From Tupaia tana (taxonomy: Eukaryota > Chordata > Mammalia > Scandentia > Tupaiidae), in contig JAKSZU010000012.1 in NCBI GenBank assembly GCA_026018925.1, positions 43,501,218 to 43,565,217 on the forward strand: a stretch of 64,000 bases of DNA. Reading direction: 5' to 3'. The notes beneath the pieces are model-generated. The model made no database searches. It was not told the origin of the DNA and saw only the letters and a list, made by a program, of their open reading frames with translations. Of the stretch, positions 34,633-46,259 are shown one piece after another (the first letter of the stretch is position 1; the number at the start of each line of letters is the position of its first letter). The position numbers and the translations under genes are program-made.

Positions 34633-34703
34633 AATCCTAGTAATCTAGTTAAAGAATAGGAGATCAATCTGAACTGACAATTCTCAAAAGAATACATATG
34701 TGA

Positions 34704-35061
34704 TTCTCTGAGAAGATTCCTCATGGAAACTGGGAACTAGATATTTCAGGGCACAGGAGAAATGAAGATTTTCTACTCATAATTCAGCCTCCAGCAAGCA
34801 AAGCTAGTGTGGCAGGAGAGTTGAGCCATTCTCTGAGAAGATTCCTCATGGAAACTGGGAACTAGATATTTCAGGGCACAGGAGAAATGAAGATTTTCTA
34901 CTCATAATTCAGCCTCCAGCAAGCAAAGCTAGTGTGGCAGGAGAGTTGAGCCATTCTCTGAGAAGATTCCTCATGGAAACTGGGAACTAGATATTTCAGG
35001 GCACAGGAGAAATGAAGATTTTCTACTCATAATTCAGCCTCCAGCAAGCAAAGCTAGTGTG
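34704..35061 (+). promoter_or_regulatory. 125-bp tandem monomers (putative L1 promoter)
   Basis: Copies start at 34704, 34829 and 34954; the first two look identical and the third stops after about 108 bases. Each starts 'ttctctgagaagattcctc'. Their place at the extreme 5' end of a retrotransposon matches the promoter monomers of rodent L1s. Promoter activity is inference. Confidence 0.8.
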
Positions 35062-35166
35062 CGATCACAACAGAACGGCAATCAGATTCTAGAACACCTC
35101 TGTCTGCTTGCTCCTGAACATTGAGGCTTAACTTCAAGAATTTGAAAGAAACACGCCATTCATCAG

Positions 35167-36168
35167 ATGACAAGAAATCACCGTCGGATCACGAGAAATA
35201 TGGGAAAACGAGAAAATACCTCTCCTCCAATGGAAAAGAGTAACTCTCCTTCATCCACAAGCAGTTCGGTGAAAGTCATGGAAATGTCTGATAAGGAATT
35301 TAGAACATTCGTAATGTCAAAGCTAACAGAGATGGAAGAAAAGAGAGATAATGAACTGCTAAAGAGAAAGGAGAAAGAAGTTGCCGAGTTCCAGGAGATG
35401 AGGAAATTCTTGCAAGATCTAAAAGAGGAATTACACACTTTACAAAAGACTCAAACGGAACTGCTAGAGATGAAGTCTATAATACAAGAAGTCAAAATCT
35501 CCCTTGAAAGTATTAAAAGCAGACTAGATCATTCAGAAAATAGAATCTCAGATGTAGAAGAGAAAATGGCTGGCTTAGAAAAGTCCACCACGAAGACTGA
35601 GAAAATGGCTCAAAAATTTGAGAATGATATGCGAGAAGTACTGGATACCATCAAACGTCCAAACATTCGGATAATTGGCATTCCAGAAGGTGAAGAGACC
35701 CATAAGGGCATTGATAATCTATTCCATGAAATCCTGCAAGAAAACTTTCCAAACCTAGAGAGGCATTCGAAGATCCAGTCCCAGGAAATACAAAGGACCC
35801 CAAATAGAATCAACCCAAGGAGATCTTCTCCAAGACACATTATAGCCAGGTTGACCAAAATCGCAGACAAAGACAAGATACTAAGATTGGCAAGAGAGAA
35901 ACATCAAGTTACCTACAAAGGACATCCCATCAGGCTAACAGCAGATCTCTCATCAGAAACAATGCGAGCGAGGAGAGAATGGGAAAATATATTCAAAGTG
36001 TTACGAGAGAAGCAATTTCAGCCAAGAATACTGTACTCGGCAAGATTATCTTTCAGGTGGGAAGAAAAGACAAGAACATTCTCAGATAAACAAAACCTGA
36101 AAGAATTTACTAGCACCAGACCAGATCTCCAAGAAGTTCTCAAGGGTGTGCTGTATCAAGAAAATTAA
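35167..36168 (+). CDS. L1 ORF1: L1 ORF1 protein (intact, 333 codons)
   Basis: A trimeric RNA-binding nucleic-acid chaperone of L1 particles. The length is close to the usual ~338 residues. A basic, S/T-rich N-terminus (1-45) is followed by a long coiled coil (about 48-155, E/K/L heptads). Next is an RRM-like domain starting near 'RPNIRIIGIPEGEE' (about 164-177) and then the C-terminal domain. The latter includes 'KILRLAREKHQVTYKG' and 'KEWENIF'-type 'RREWENIFKVL', ending 'LQEVLKGVLYQEN'. The ATG at 35167 lies about 105 bases after the monomers. There are no stops or frameshifts, in contrast to every other L1 frame in the window. An ORF2 does not follow. Confidence 0.93.
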   Translation: MTRNHRRITRNMGKRENTSPPMEKSNSPSSTSSSVKVMEMSDKEFRTFVMSKLTEMEEKRDNELLKRKEKEVAEFQEMRKFLQDLKEELHTLQKTQTELLEMKSIIQEVKISLESIKSRLDHSENRISDVEEKMAGLEKSTTKTEKMAQKFENDMREVLDTIKRPNIRIIGIPEGEETHKGIDNLFHEILQENFPNLERHSKIQSQEIQRTPNRINPRRSSPRHIIARLTKIADKDKILRLAREKHQVTYKGHPIRLTADLSSETMRARREWENIFKVLREKQFQPRILYSARLSFRWEEKTRTFSDKQNLKEFTSTRPDLQEVLKGVLYQEN

Positions 36169-37166
36169 ACACAGACACACGGAAATAAGAGTCAAAAAAC
36201 TATGAAAGTGGCCAACTTAATCAGAGGGACAAGTCTGGAGTTGAATATTATATCCCAGAATTTAATCAGGAAAATTGAACCAGAACAGAAGATAAAAGTA
36301 CATGAGACTGATAGGTTCATGCACCTTCCATTTGAACAGAATCCTAACTTGTTTCCTGGCTTTAAGCAAAGTTCCTTGGCATTTCTTTGAGTTAAGTTAA
36401 AACTGGTTTTCTTAGTAGTAATGAGTGAACTCACCATTGAAAGTAGTTAGATTATGTAGGAAATTGTGTGATCAATGCAACGTGGGTGGGAAGGGAATGA
36501 AGGACAATTGTAGACACCGGAGGTGGTGTGAGAGGAGGGTGGGAAGGGACAGAGGGTCAGAAAGAGGGGTGGAAGTAATTCTAGGAACTAGTAATGGAAA
36601 ATTTTTTGTAATGTGCATGATTATATCACTATGCAGAGTGTACTGGATGGGAGATTGCATTTTGTATGCTGTGATGAAGCTTAGGGAAGGAATGTAAATT
36701 GAGTTACAAAAAAAAAAGTTTCAGAAAAAAAAATATATATCTATTCAATGACTGCAGTAGGATATGTAGCCATAGCTAGGTACTACTTTATAGGATGCGT
36801 AAAGTAAGACTTGTGTTCATGGAAATGTGGGTATCACCTGTGTTTGCTATGAGGGTATTTGGATTGATTAGGGTCTTTGGCGTTACAATAAAATGTGAGG
36901 AGAAAACAGTATAGAAAGCAAACATAGTTACCAGAGACTGTGGGAGGAGAGTGGGAGATGGCAGAGGGTAAGAGATAGAGAATCTAGGATGGGGGGAAAA
37001 AAGCAAAACATACAGAAGACAAGAAATGGAAGATCATTTGCTGACAATAACATGTTTGTTGATGTGCTTGATTGAGACAATATATAGTGTAATTTGGATG
37101 GAAAATCTCATTTTGTATGCTGTAATGATGTTCAGAGAATGAATGCAAATAAATAAATTGAAAAAA
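36169..37166 (+). mobile_element. 3' UTR of the ORF1-only element with two 3'-end modules
   Basis: Module 1 ends at about 36718 ('cattttgtatgctgtgatg' ... 'gagttacaaaaaaaaaa'). Module 2, 36740-37166, ends 'cattttgtatgctgtaatg' ... 'aaataaattg' plus A's. Both have the L1 tail motif. The old relative at 3775 has only the module-2 type. Confidence 0.75.
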
Positions 37167-38110
37167 AAAAGAATACATATGTACAATTGGCTAACAAGTG
37201 CATGAAAAAATGCTCAATGTCATCATCATTAGGAAAATACAAATAAAAACCACAATGAGGTATCATCTCACTCCAGTTACATTGGCTGTAAAAAACAAAA
37301 CAAACAAACAAAACAAGTGCCAGTAAGAATATAGAGAAAGGGGAACACTGGTGGACTCTTGGTGAGAATATAAATTATTACAGCCATTATGGCAAACAGT
37401 ATGGAAATTCCTTAGAAAATCAGAACTATAACTACTTTATGATCCTGTAGATTCACTGCTGGGTATATAACAAGAAGAAGGGAAATCAGTAGATCAAAAG
37501 ATATTTGTACTCTCACATTTATGGCAACACTATTTACAATAGCCAAAATATGGAAAAAACCCAAGTGTCTATCAACCAATAAATAATTTTTTTTAAATGT
37601 GGTATATACAAAATGGAATAATTTTTAGCCATTTAAAAAGATGAAATCCTGACACTTGTGGAAACACAGATGAACCTGGAGGAAATTATGCCATGTGAAG
37701 TAATCCACATACTTAACGACAAATAGTACATGTTCTCACTCATTAGTGGAAGCTGAGAGATTTTATTACACAAAAGTAGAGAGAGGAATGATGGACATTC
37801 AGTGGTGGAGGTAGTGAGAATTTGGTTAACAGAAGTGAGAGTATAAGTATATTGGTGGAATGAATTCTAGTGTACTACAGCACAGTAGAGTAACTATAAT
37901 TGGTTACAATTCTCTGTATATTTCAAAATATCAATAGAAAAATGAGATTCGCTAAAATGTTCACAACACAAAGTAATGATAAATATTGGAGAAGGCACAT
38001 ATGTTTATTGCCCTGACTTAATTATTATACATGGTATTCATGTATTGAAAAGATTACATAATACTTTTTAAACACATACAATTATTATATGTCAATTAAA
38101 AGTTATAATT
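37167..38110 (+). mobile_element. L1 ORF2 copy, right part and 3' end
   Basis: Resumes after the duplication with 'acaattggctaacaagtgc' and runs through 'ccacaatgaggtatcatctc', 'caacactatttacaatagcc' and 'acaaatagtacatgttctcac' into an AT-rich tail. Confidence 0.85.
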
Positions 38111-38112
38111 AA

Positions 38113-38206
38113 TGGGGCCAGCAGATAGCATAATGGTTATATCACTGGACTCCCACATAGTCGACCGTAGTTTGAGTTCCAGACCTGGCAGCTTAAAATT
38201 CATGCC
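38113..38206 (+). mobile_element. SINE-A, head only
   Basis: 'ggggccagcagatagcataatgg' through the B box and 'ttaaaattcatgccag'; the rest is missing. Confidence 0.75.
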
Positions 38207-38402
38207 AGAACCCAGGTCAAAATCCATCCAGGCAGGTCCATCTTTGCTGTCCTGTACCTTCTGGGTCCAGCTTCACAGCTCTGAAGCTCCCCCAGCTAGG
38301 CTACCTTCCCCTCCCCACACCCAACAGAGCCCAGTGCTAGTCAGGTAGGAAAAGATCTGCATCTCCCTCTTACTCTTTTCTGTCCCTTCCAACTTTTTTT
38401 TC
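38207..38402. other. Unassigned GC-richer stretch
   Basis: Not alignable by eye to another repeat here. It may be part of the 5' UTR of the following L1. Confidence 0.35.
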
Positions 38403-38656
38403 TTTTTCTTTTTTTGAGAAGTTTTTGCTATAGGGCGCGTGCGCTCGCCAGACAGACAGAGAGACAGAAAGCAAGAAATTACCCCTCAGGGGGGATGGCC
38501 ATGCCGCAATCCCTTCTCCTCTGTTCTCCTCTCGGGATCTTGGGCACGCACGCACACGCGCCTGGCGTGAATTTTAAGCCACCGGGTCTGGGACGCAAAC
38601 CGCAGTTGACTACGTGGGAGTCCAGCGACATAGCCATTACGCTAACTGCTGGTCCC
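38403..38656 (-). mobile_element. SINE-A (young)
   Basis: Antisense copy from 'gagaagtttttgctataggg' to 'taactgctggtccc', with CpGs preserved. Confidence 0.9.
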
Positions 38657-38869
38657 AATTTTTTTTTCTTTAAAGAAAAAAATCCAGCTTTTCTGTCCCC
38701 TTCTTTGTGCTTTTAAGTTCCTAATTTTTCTCCCTTTCTCTCACTTTTTCTCCCTATCTCTCCTTTTTTTCTTCTTATTTCCTTACTTTTTCTCCCTATT
38801 GCTATTTCCTACTCTTTTTTTCTTTTTCCTTACTTTCCTATTTATTATTATTATTTTTTAACCTTACCC

Positions 38870-41800
38870 ACTGCCTGGAGAAGACTAGTTGCATAGTAAC
38901 TAAACATCCCAATATTGGCAGTTTTAGAGAATTCTTTGCCCCTCACTGTACTGGTTGTTAAAAGAGGGAAACTCTCCTTCATAAATCCAATGTCAACACT
39001 CCTCCTGTGATCCCCACACTGGAAGACACAGTAGAAGGGAGAAAATAGCACCAAATTATTTCAGTAAGGGAAACACACGAGCTCACACTTACAGAATCCT
39101 TCTCCAACAAATGAGCCAAAAGTGAATACATTACCCATGGCTAAAAATCAGGAATGATACTCAAGGATGAGATAATCAAGTAATATATCACCTGCAAGGG
39201 ACCACTCTAATTTGTCTCCAAGTAGGGAAAAGTTAGAGGATATTATAGAAATGACAGAAAAAGAATTTAGAATATTCATGATAACGAAACTCAATAAGAT
39301 GTAAGAGAAAAGAGACATTGAGCTCCAAGAGATGAGAAAGTCCTTCCATGACACGAAAAGAGAATTGGACACCATACAAAGGAATCAAATGGAACTGTTA
39401 GATACAAAGGCTGTAATGCAGGAAATGAAAACTTCCCTTGAAAGTAGTAAAAGCAGGTTAGGAACCAGTAGTTGGTGTAATGGCTATGTTGATAGACTCC
39501 CATGTAGTCAACCACAGTTCAAGCACTGGACCCAGGCACATGTGTGTGTGTGCCCAAAATCTCGAGAGGAGAATGGAGGAAAAGGGATTGTGGCATGGCC
39601 ATCCTCCCCTGGGGGTGATTTCTCGCTTTCTGTCTCTCTCTGTCTTTCTGGCGAGCTCATGTGCCATGTAGCAAAAGCCTCTCCAAAAAAGAAAAAAATA
39701 AACAGGTTAGACCCATCAGAAGACAGAATCTCGGAAGTAGAAGACAAAACCAATGACCTAGAAAAAATTATAAAAAATACTGAAGATACTGTACGAGAAA
39801 TACTAGATACCACAAAATGCCCAAACATCTGAATAATCAGTATACTAGAAGGTGAAGAAACTAATAAAGACATTGATAATCTATTCCACAAAATTCTGGA
39901 AGAAAACTTTCCAAGTCTAGAGAAGCATTCAAACATGCAGACTCAATAAATACAAAGAACCCCAAGTAGAATGAATCCAAGAAAATCCTCTCAATCCTCT
40001 CCATGGCAAATCATAGCTAGATTGTCCAAAACCACAAAGACAAGATACTAAGATTGGCAAGAGAGAAATGACAAATCACTTACAAAGGCTATCCCATCAG
40101 GCTAACAGAAGACCTGTTATCAGATACAATGCAAGCAAGGAAGGAATGGGGAAATACATTCAAAGTGTTAAATGAAAAACAATTTCAACCAAGAATACTA
40201 TACCCAGCAAGATTACCCTTCATATGAGAAAAGAAGATAAAAACGTTCCCAGATAAACAAAACCTGAAAAAATTTACCAACACCAGACCAGCTCTTCATG
40301 AAATTCTGAAAGGAGTACTGTACCAAGAAAACTAAAGACAGACAGATAGCAATTAGAGAACAAAAACAACAGAGTATATGGCCAACTTAATGGTAAGGAC
40401 AAGTCTGGAAATATTGATAATGTTGAATGTTAATATATTAAATTCTTCAATCAAGAGACACAAACTGGTGGAATGGAGTAAAAATCAGGATCCTTCCATC
40501 TGCTGTCTACAAGAAACCCATCTCTTGGATAAAGATATACATAGACTAAAAGTGAAGGGATGGAAAAAGGTATTCCATGCAAATGGAAACCAAAAAAGAG
40601 CAAAAGTCACTATACTGTTTTTGGACAAAATAGGCTTTAAGACAAAAACTGTAAGAAGAGAGAAAGAAAGAGGGAATTATATAGCAGTAAAAAGACTAAT
40701 TCACCAAGAAGATATAATGCTTATAAATATCTATGTACCAAACTCAGGAGCACCCAAATATGTAAAGGAAAGACTACTAGATCTGAAAGGAGAAAAAGAC
40801 AGCAACACAATAATTGTTGGAGATCTCAACATCCTATTATCTCCTTTAGACAGGTCAATGAGACAAAAAATAAGCAAATAAATTCTGAACCTAAATGATA
40901 CTATAAATCAGATGGACTTGATAGATATCTATAGAACTTTCCACCCAAAAAACACAAAATATACATTTTTCTCAGCCCCACATGGTACTTTCACAAAGAT
41001 TGACCACATGATAGGTCACCAAACCAGACTTTACAGATTCAAAGGCATAGAAATTATATCCAGTGTCTTCTCCGACCATGATGGAATTAAACTTGATATT
41101 AATCTAGGAAAAAACCCTCAAAAATAAACAAACATATGGAAACTAAATAACCTACTTCTGAATGACTTTATGACTATTAAAGAGACCAAGACTGAAATCA
41201 AAAGATTCATGGAAACAAATGATAATGAGTACACAAGTTTCCATAATTTATGGAACACTGCAAAAGCAGTCAGAAGAGGGAAGTTCATACCAATTAGTGC
41301 ATACAAGAAAAAGATGGAAAGGTGACAAAAGGACAACCTAACATCTTGTCTCAGTGAATTGGAAAAGCAACAACAACAAAAAATCCAAAAAATACCAGGA
41401 GAAAAGAAATAATAAAGATTTGAGCAGAAATAACTGAAATAGAAAATAAGTGAACTATACAGAAAATAAATGAGAGCAAAAGCTGGTTCTTTGAAAAGAA
41501 AACAAGATTGGCGCACCATTAGCTAGACAACTTAAGAAGAGAGAAAAGAACCAGATACATCAAATTCACAAAGAATCAGGCAACATTACAACATACATAA
41601 TACAAATACAAAACATCCTTAGAGAAAACTGTGAGTGACTATATGCCAACAAAGAAGAAAACCTGGATGAGATGGACAAATTCCTGGACATATATAATCT
41701 ACCATGATTGACACAGGAGGACATAGGAAGCCCGAATAGACCTATAACAAGCAATGAGATTGAATCAGTACTTACTAATCTACCAAGAAAGAAAAGTCCA

Positions 41801-43860
41801 GGTCCATTTGGCTTCACTGTTGAATTTTACAAAACTTTTAAAGGAGAGGTACCGGCCATTCTACTCACACTATTTCTAGTGATCCAAAAAAAAAAGGAAC
41901 CTTTCCAAATACATTCTATGAAGCCTCCATTACCCTCATTCCCAAAATGAATAAGGACACAACAAAAAAGAAAAATGACAGACCTATATCTCTGATGAAT
42001 ATAGATTCAAAAATTCTCAACAAGATACTTGCTAGCCATATTTAACAACATATAAAAAAGGTTATTTATCATGATCAGGTAGGCTTTCTTCCAGGGATGC
42101 AAGGGTAGTGGTTCAACATATGCAAAACCATAAATGTAATACACCATATTAACAGAAAGAAGATTAAAAACCACATTATCATCTCAATTGATGCGGAAAA
42201 AGCATTTGACAAAATGCAACATTCTTTTATGATTAAGACTCTCAGGAAAATTGGCATAGAAGAATCATTTCTCAGCATAATAAAAGCCATCTATGGAAAA
42301 CCTATAGCTAGCATTATACTGAACGGGGAAAAGCTGAAACTTTTCCACTAAAAACTGGTACAAGACAAGGCTGCCAACGGTCTCTGCTCCTATTCAATAT
42401 AGTACTGGAAGTCCTAGCCAATGCAATCAGACAAGAGAAGGAAATAAAAGGCATTCCAACAGGGAAAGAAGAGCTGAAATTATCTCTGATTGCAGATAAT
42501 ATGATTGTATACATAGAAGTCCCAATAATATCCACAAGAAAACTTCTTGAAGTAATAAATACATACAGTAAAGTGGCAGGATACAAAGTTAACTTACAAA
42601 AATCTATAGCATTTCTGTATACAAACAGGAAGCAGACAGAGACAGAACTGAAGAAAGTAATCCTGTTTACCATAGCCACAAGAAATATAAGATATCTAGG
42701 AATAAAACTAACCAAGTATGTCAAAGAAAATGAAAACCTTAAAAAGGAAATCAAAAAGGACACAAAAAAGTGGAAGTACATCCCATGTTCCTGGTTTGGC
42801 AGAACTAATATAATCAAAATAGCAATCCTACCCAAATTAATCTGCATTTTTAATGCAACCCCTATAAAATTACAAGAGACATTCTTCACAGATCTAGAAA
42901 AGACAATCAAATAATTTGTCTAGAATCATAAAAGGCCCCATATTGCCAAAGCCATCCTGCACAAGAAAAGTGGAGTGGGTGGCATCTTACTTCCTGACCC
43001 CCAAATACATTACAAAACTGTGATAAACAAAACAGCATGGTATTGATAGAAAAACAGACATGAGGGCCAATGGAAGAGTGGAGACCCCAGAAATAAACCC
43101 CAAAACATACAGCCAACTCATCTTTGACAAAGGGTACCAGTCAATCCAGTGAGAAAAGGAAAACCTCTTTAGAAAATGGTGCTAAAAAACCTGGATATCT
43201 TCCTGCAAAAAGATCAATCTGAACCCCTACCTGTCACCATGAACAAAAATCAACTCAAAGTGAATCAATGATCCACAAACCATAAAACTACTGGTGGAAA
43301 ATACTGAGGAAACTCTGGGGGACATTGGGGTAAGCCGAGACTTCTTAAGCAAGATCCCTAAAGCACAGGCAATAATCCCCAAAATAGACATGTCAGAATA
43401 CATCAGATTAAGAAGTTTCTGCACAGCAAAGGACATTGTAATTAGTGTGAATCAACAACCCTTGGAATGGGAGGGAATTTTTGTTAACTGTGCCTCAGAT
43501 AAGGGACTGATAACCAGAATACACAGAGAACTCAAGCAGCTTACCTGGAAGAAAATGATTAACCCAATTAAAAGATGGGAAAGTGAGCTGAATAAACAAC
43601 TCTCTAAGGAAGACATACGAACAGCCAAAAAGCATATGAAAGAATGCTCAGCATCCCTCATTGTAAGGGAGATGCAGATCAAAACCACAATGAGATACCA
43701 CCTAAACCCGGTCAGAATGGCAAAGATTAAAAAAAAAATGATAAGTGCTGGCAGGGATGTGGTGAAAGGGGAACACTCCTACATTGTTAGTGGAAATGTA
43801 AATTGGTCCAGCCACTGTGGAGAACAATATGGAGGTTCCTCAAAGATCTTCAAATAGAAC
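38870..43860 (+). mobile_element. L1 with decayed ORF1 and ORF2
   Basis: ORF1-like sequence spans 39138-40335 (ending 'KGVLYQEN'-like), interrupted by a SINE-A. ORF2 spans about 40420-43860. The endonuclease keeps 'CCLQETHL', 'IIVGDLN', 'IDHMIG' and 'SDHDGI'. The reverse transcriptase keeps 'DAEKAFDK', but the catalytic box reads I-A-D-N at about 42489-42500. There are many stops and shifts, and sequence after 43860 is not an L1 3' UTR, so the 3' end is lost. Not active. Confidence 0.88.
39462..39699 (+). mobile_element. SINE-A inside L1 ORF1
   Basis: 'caggttag' repeats at both ends (39454 and 39703). The frame reading through the SINE is a chance fusion. Confidence 0.9.
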
Positions 43861-44454
43861 TACCATAGCTTAAAATCATCTGTGGTAGAATTATTCACAC
43901 CATGGAAATAGATCATAACTACAAATCTGGGATCTATGGTTTTCTTTTTTCCTCCTATATTACGTGTTGAAACATTTACCAACAAACTACTAGTGTTGCC
44001 CTTTACAGTCATAGAGACAGCTCTCAACTACAAATAATCATATTCCTGTCTGTGTAAACCTGGCTAGTTCTACCTTAATTTATGAGACCCATTTCAGATT
44101 CAATTACCTCCAAGATACATTCAGTGCCTGCATCCTTGTAATCTAGATTAAGTCTTCCCCCTTGGTATGCACATTCTACCCTTACCCTAGTTCACAAAGG
44201 CTTTTTAAACCCATTTACTTGTTTGGGGTAGATGACCTGTTTGAAGAAAGAAGCTCTTTCACCAAGTAGTTATGAAACAAATTTGAAAGAGAGGAAGGAA
44301 GAAAAGAGAAAAAAATAGGGAAAAGGAGTTTGAAGAGCTGAAGGAGGTGGAATGTATTTAGAAGATGAAAGATCATATTCCAGAGCCAATGTAAGAATCA
44401 AACATATTAATACTAAGAGCTTTGGAAAGATGTTCATGAATGAGATCAGAGATA
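43861..44454. other. No gene recognised (intron sequence)
   Basis: Apparently unique sequence with a purine-rich patch near 44290. Confidence 0.5.
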
Positions 44455-44475
44455 GAGAAACTTGACTGTAAAAAC

Positions 44476-44607
44476 TTTTTTAAGAGAGATTTTTGCTATA
44501 CTGCATGTGCACTTGCTTGAGAGACAGAGAGAAAGGGAAAAATCACCCCGCAGGGGGGTTGGCCACACTGCAATTTCTTCTCCTCCATTCTCCTCTTGGG
44601 ATTTTGG

Positions 44608-44641
<34 letters not shown>

Positions 44642-44742
44642 CCTGCCCAGTGTGAGTTTAAACCACTGAGTCCAGGACTCAAACTATGGTCAACTATGTG
44701 GGACTCTGGGGACGTAACCATTATAACTAATCTGCTGGTCCT
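44476..44742 (-). mobile_element. SINE-A, decayed, with (CA)n
   Basis: 'gagaaactt' flanks both sides (44455 and 44743). The CpG-rich body has become a (AC)n run at 44611-44639. Confidence 0.85.
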
Positions 44743-44756
44743 GAGAAACTTTACTT

Positions 44757-45075
44757 TTTATTATTTATTTATTTATTTATTTTTGATGCTTCCTCACTTT
44801 TTAAAAAAAATGTATTATTTTATTTCAAGTTTTTTTATACATTCAATCATTGCTATTTAGCTTGCAAAGTGAATATTCCAATATGTATACATTTCTCCCC
44901 AGTCCAGTTGATAATACTATAAAGTTATCTTCAACAGATAATACCCCATTTCTTTGTCCCATTAATGCTAAGCCTTTCTATTTTTCTCCTTAATGTCCTT
45001 CCTCAGACTCTACTCCTTCACTCACCCTCTTCTCACACTATCTCTGGTATTCACAATCATTTACTGTGCTTTGGT
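44757..45075 (-). mobile_element. L1 3' UTR, antisense
   Basis: Tail '(ttta)n' then 'acattcaatcattgctattt', 'ccagtccagttgataatact' and 'ctctggtattcacaatc'. Parallel blocks occur in the composite element at 78-500. Confidence 0.7.
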
Positions 45076-45111
45076 ATCCTTTAGTCATTCAGTTTCAAAT
45101 TACAATTATTG

Positions 45112-45352
45112 GAACCAGCAGATGACATGGTAGTTAAGGTGCCTGGACTCATACATGGCCAGTTGAAGTTCAAATCCAGAACCAGTGGCTTGAAAATCAC
45201 TCCAGGCATGTGTGCATGTGTGCCCAAAATCCCTGGTGGAGAATGGAGGAAAAGGGATTGTGGCAAGGCCATCCCCTCTGTGGGTTGATTTCTCATTTTC
45301 CCTCCCACTGTCTCTCTGTCTCTCTCTGGCTAGTGCTGTAAGGCAAAAATTC
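45112..45352 (+). mobile_element. SINE-A, old
   Basis: 'ggaaccagcagatgacatgg', body with 'caggcatgtgtgcatgtgtg', tail 'gtgctgtaaggcaaaa'. Confidence 0.8.
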
Positions 45353-46258
45353 CTTTTTAAAAATGACCACTATTTATGCAAATAATTCAGAAAAAGGTTC
45401 TTCATATAGTATAGTTGGAGAAACTCTGAAATTCGGTGAATGTAATGGAAAACTTGCTGAGGATTCAGTAGAGAAATTTGTGCTAATCTTGAAGTTACCT
45501 CATTACTCATAATAAATGTCTATCTTTGACTTTCTAAGGATGAAGTTTCAATGGGACACTTTTCTTATACTTTGATTGGGTAAAGTACCTCAGAATTAAG
45601 TTGCTTCCAAGGAAATATGTGGCAAATATAACCAACTGGGTTACTCTGGATCAGGATTTTGGTGAGTCTATTCTATCCTGTGTCTGATACACTAAGGAGG
45701 ATAAAGATTAAGGCTTAAAAATGTTGGATAAATCCCAATAGAGTTGGAAATGGAAACCTACCAGAGAAAAGGTGAGGAGAGAGTAGAAGAGTTTAGAATT
45801 TACAGAGCTTAGAGCAGAGGAAGTTAGAAAGGACAGTAATTGCAACAAAAAGAAAAACCAATAGAATGGAATGAGAAGAGGAGAAAGATTTATTATAAGA
45901 TGAAGTTATTGCTCTAAGGCTGGAAAATTATATTTTCCATTGGATGATTAGAACAAAACCTATCTAGAAAGTGTACCATAAAAAGAAGTTGCCTGAGACA
46001 TAATGGAGGTTGAGTGAGGGGCACTTTCTAATTCTTGGGTTTCCATAAAGAAGGACTTTCAAAATTTAATACTCCTTCCCTCTCTACATGACCTCAGCTG
46101 TTCATGGAGGACTAAAGAATTTGGTGAATGTGAGAGAACATAACATACATGTTCTAATGTCCAAAATGTTTTTAGAAAGAGACCGCATCCTGATCTTCTC
46201 TTGGGGCCACATCCTGCATTAAACAGACAGGCTCTGCACCTGTGAGAAAACCTGAATG
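45353..46258. other. No gene recognised (intron sequence)
   Basis: About 0.9 kb of apparently unique AT-rich sequence. No SLC22A exon is here; exon 6 was located elsewhere. Confidence 0.55.
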
Positions 46259-46259
46259 A

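Larger units (their letters stand above)
32380..34701 (+). mobile_element. L1 ORF2 copy, left part
   Basis: Starts mid reverse transcriptase ('catgatcaagtagtttttgtc', 'gatgcagaagaagcatttt') and runs toward the C-terminus with many stops. It is interrupted by a SINE-B, a SINE-A and an old tRNA SINE. It ends at the target site of the ORF1-only element and resumes at 37183. Confidence 0.85.
34702..37166 (+). mobile_element. ORF1-only L1 (HAL1-like), apparently full-length and young
   Basis: A 2.46-kb insertion in an older L1 ORF2. It has a 16-base perfect target-site duplication 'aaaagaatacatatgt' (34686-34701 and 37167-37182) and a poly-A end. Order: 125-bp tandem monomers, about 105 bp of leader, intact ORF1, then two consecutive L1-type 3'-end modules. 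There is no ORF2. Sequence just after ORF1 aligns with the start of the inter-ORF region of the L1 at 40320-40440 and then diverges, so ORF2 was deleted rather than decayed. It must rely on ORF2 protein from other L1s. The related copy at 3775-5790 shows this is a family. Confidence 0.88.

Noticed and set aside
34704..35061. CRISPR array or satellite
   Set aside because: Units are adjacent, 125 bp, without spacers, and sit at the 5' end of a TSD-bounded L1 element in a mammalian genome.
39332..39832. 166-codon coding frame
   Set aside because: Chance read-through of L1 ORF1 into an inserted SINE-A and back.
40378..43857. Functional L1 ORF2
   Set aside because: Numerous stops and shifts, catalytic box I-A-D-N and missing 3' end.
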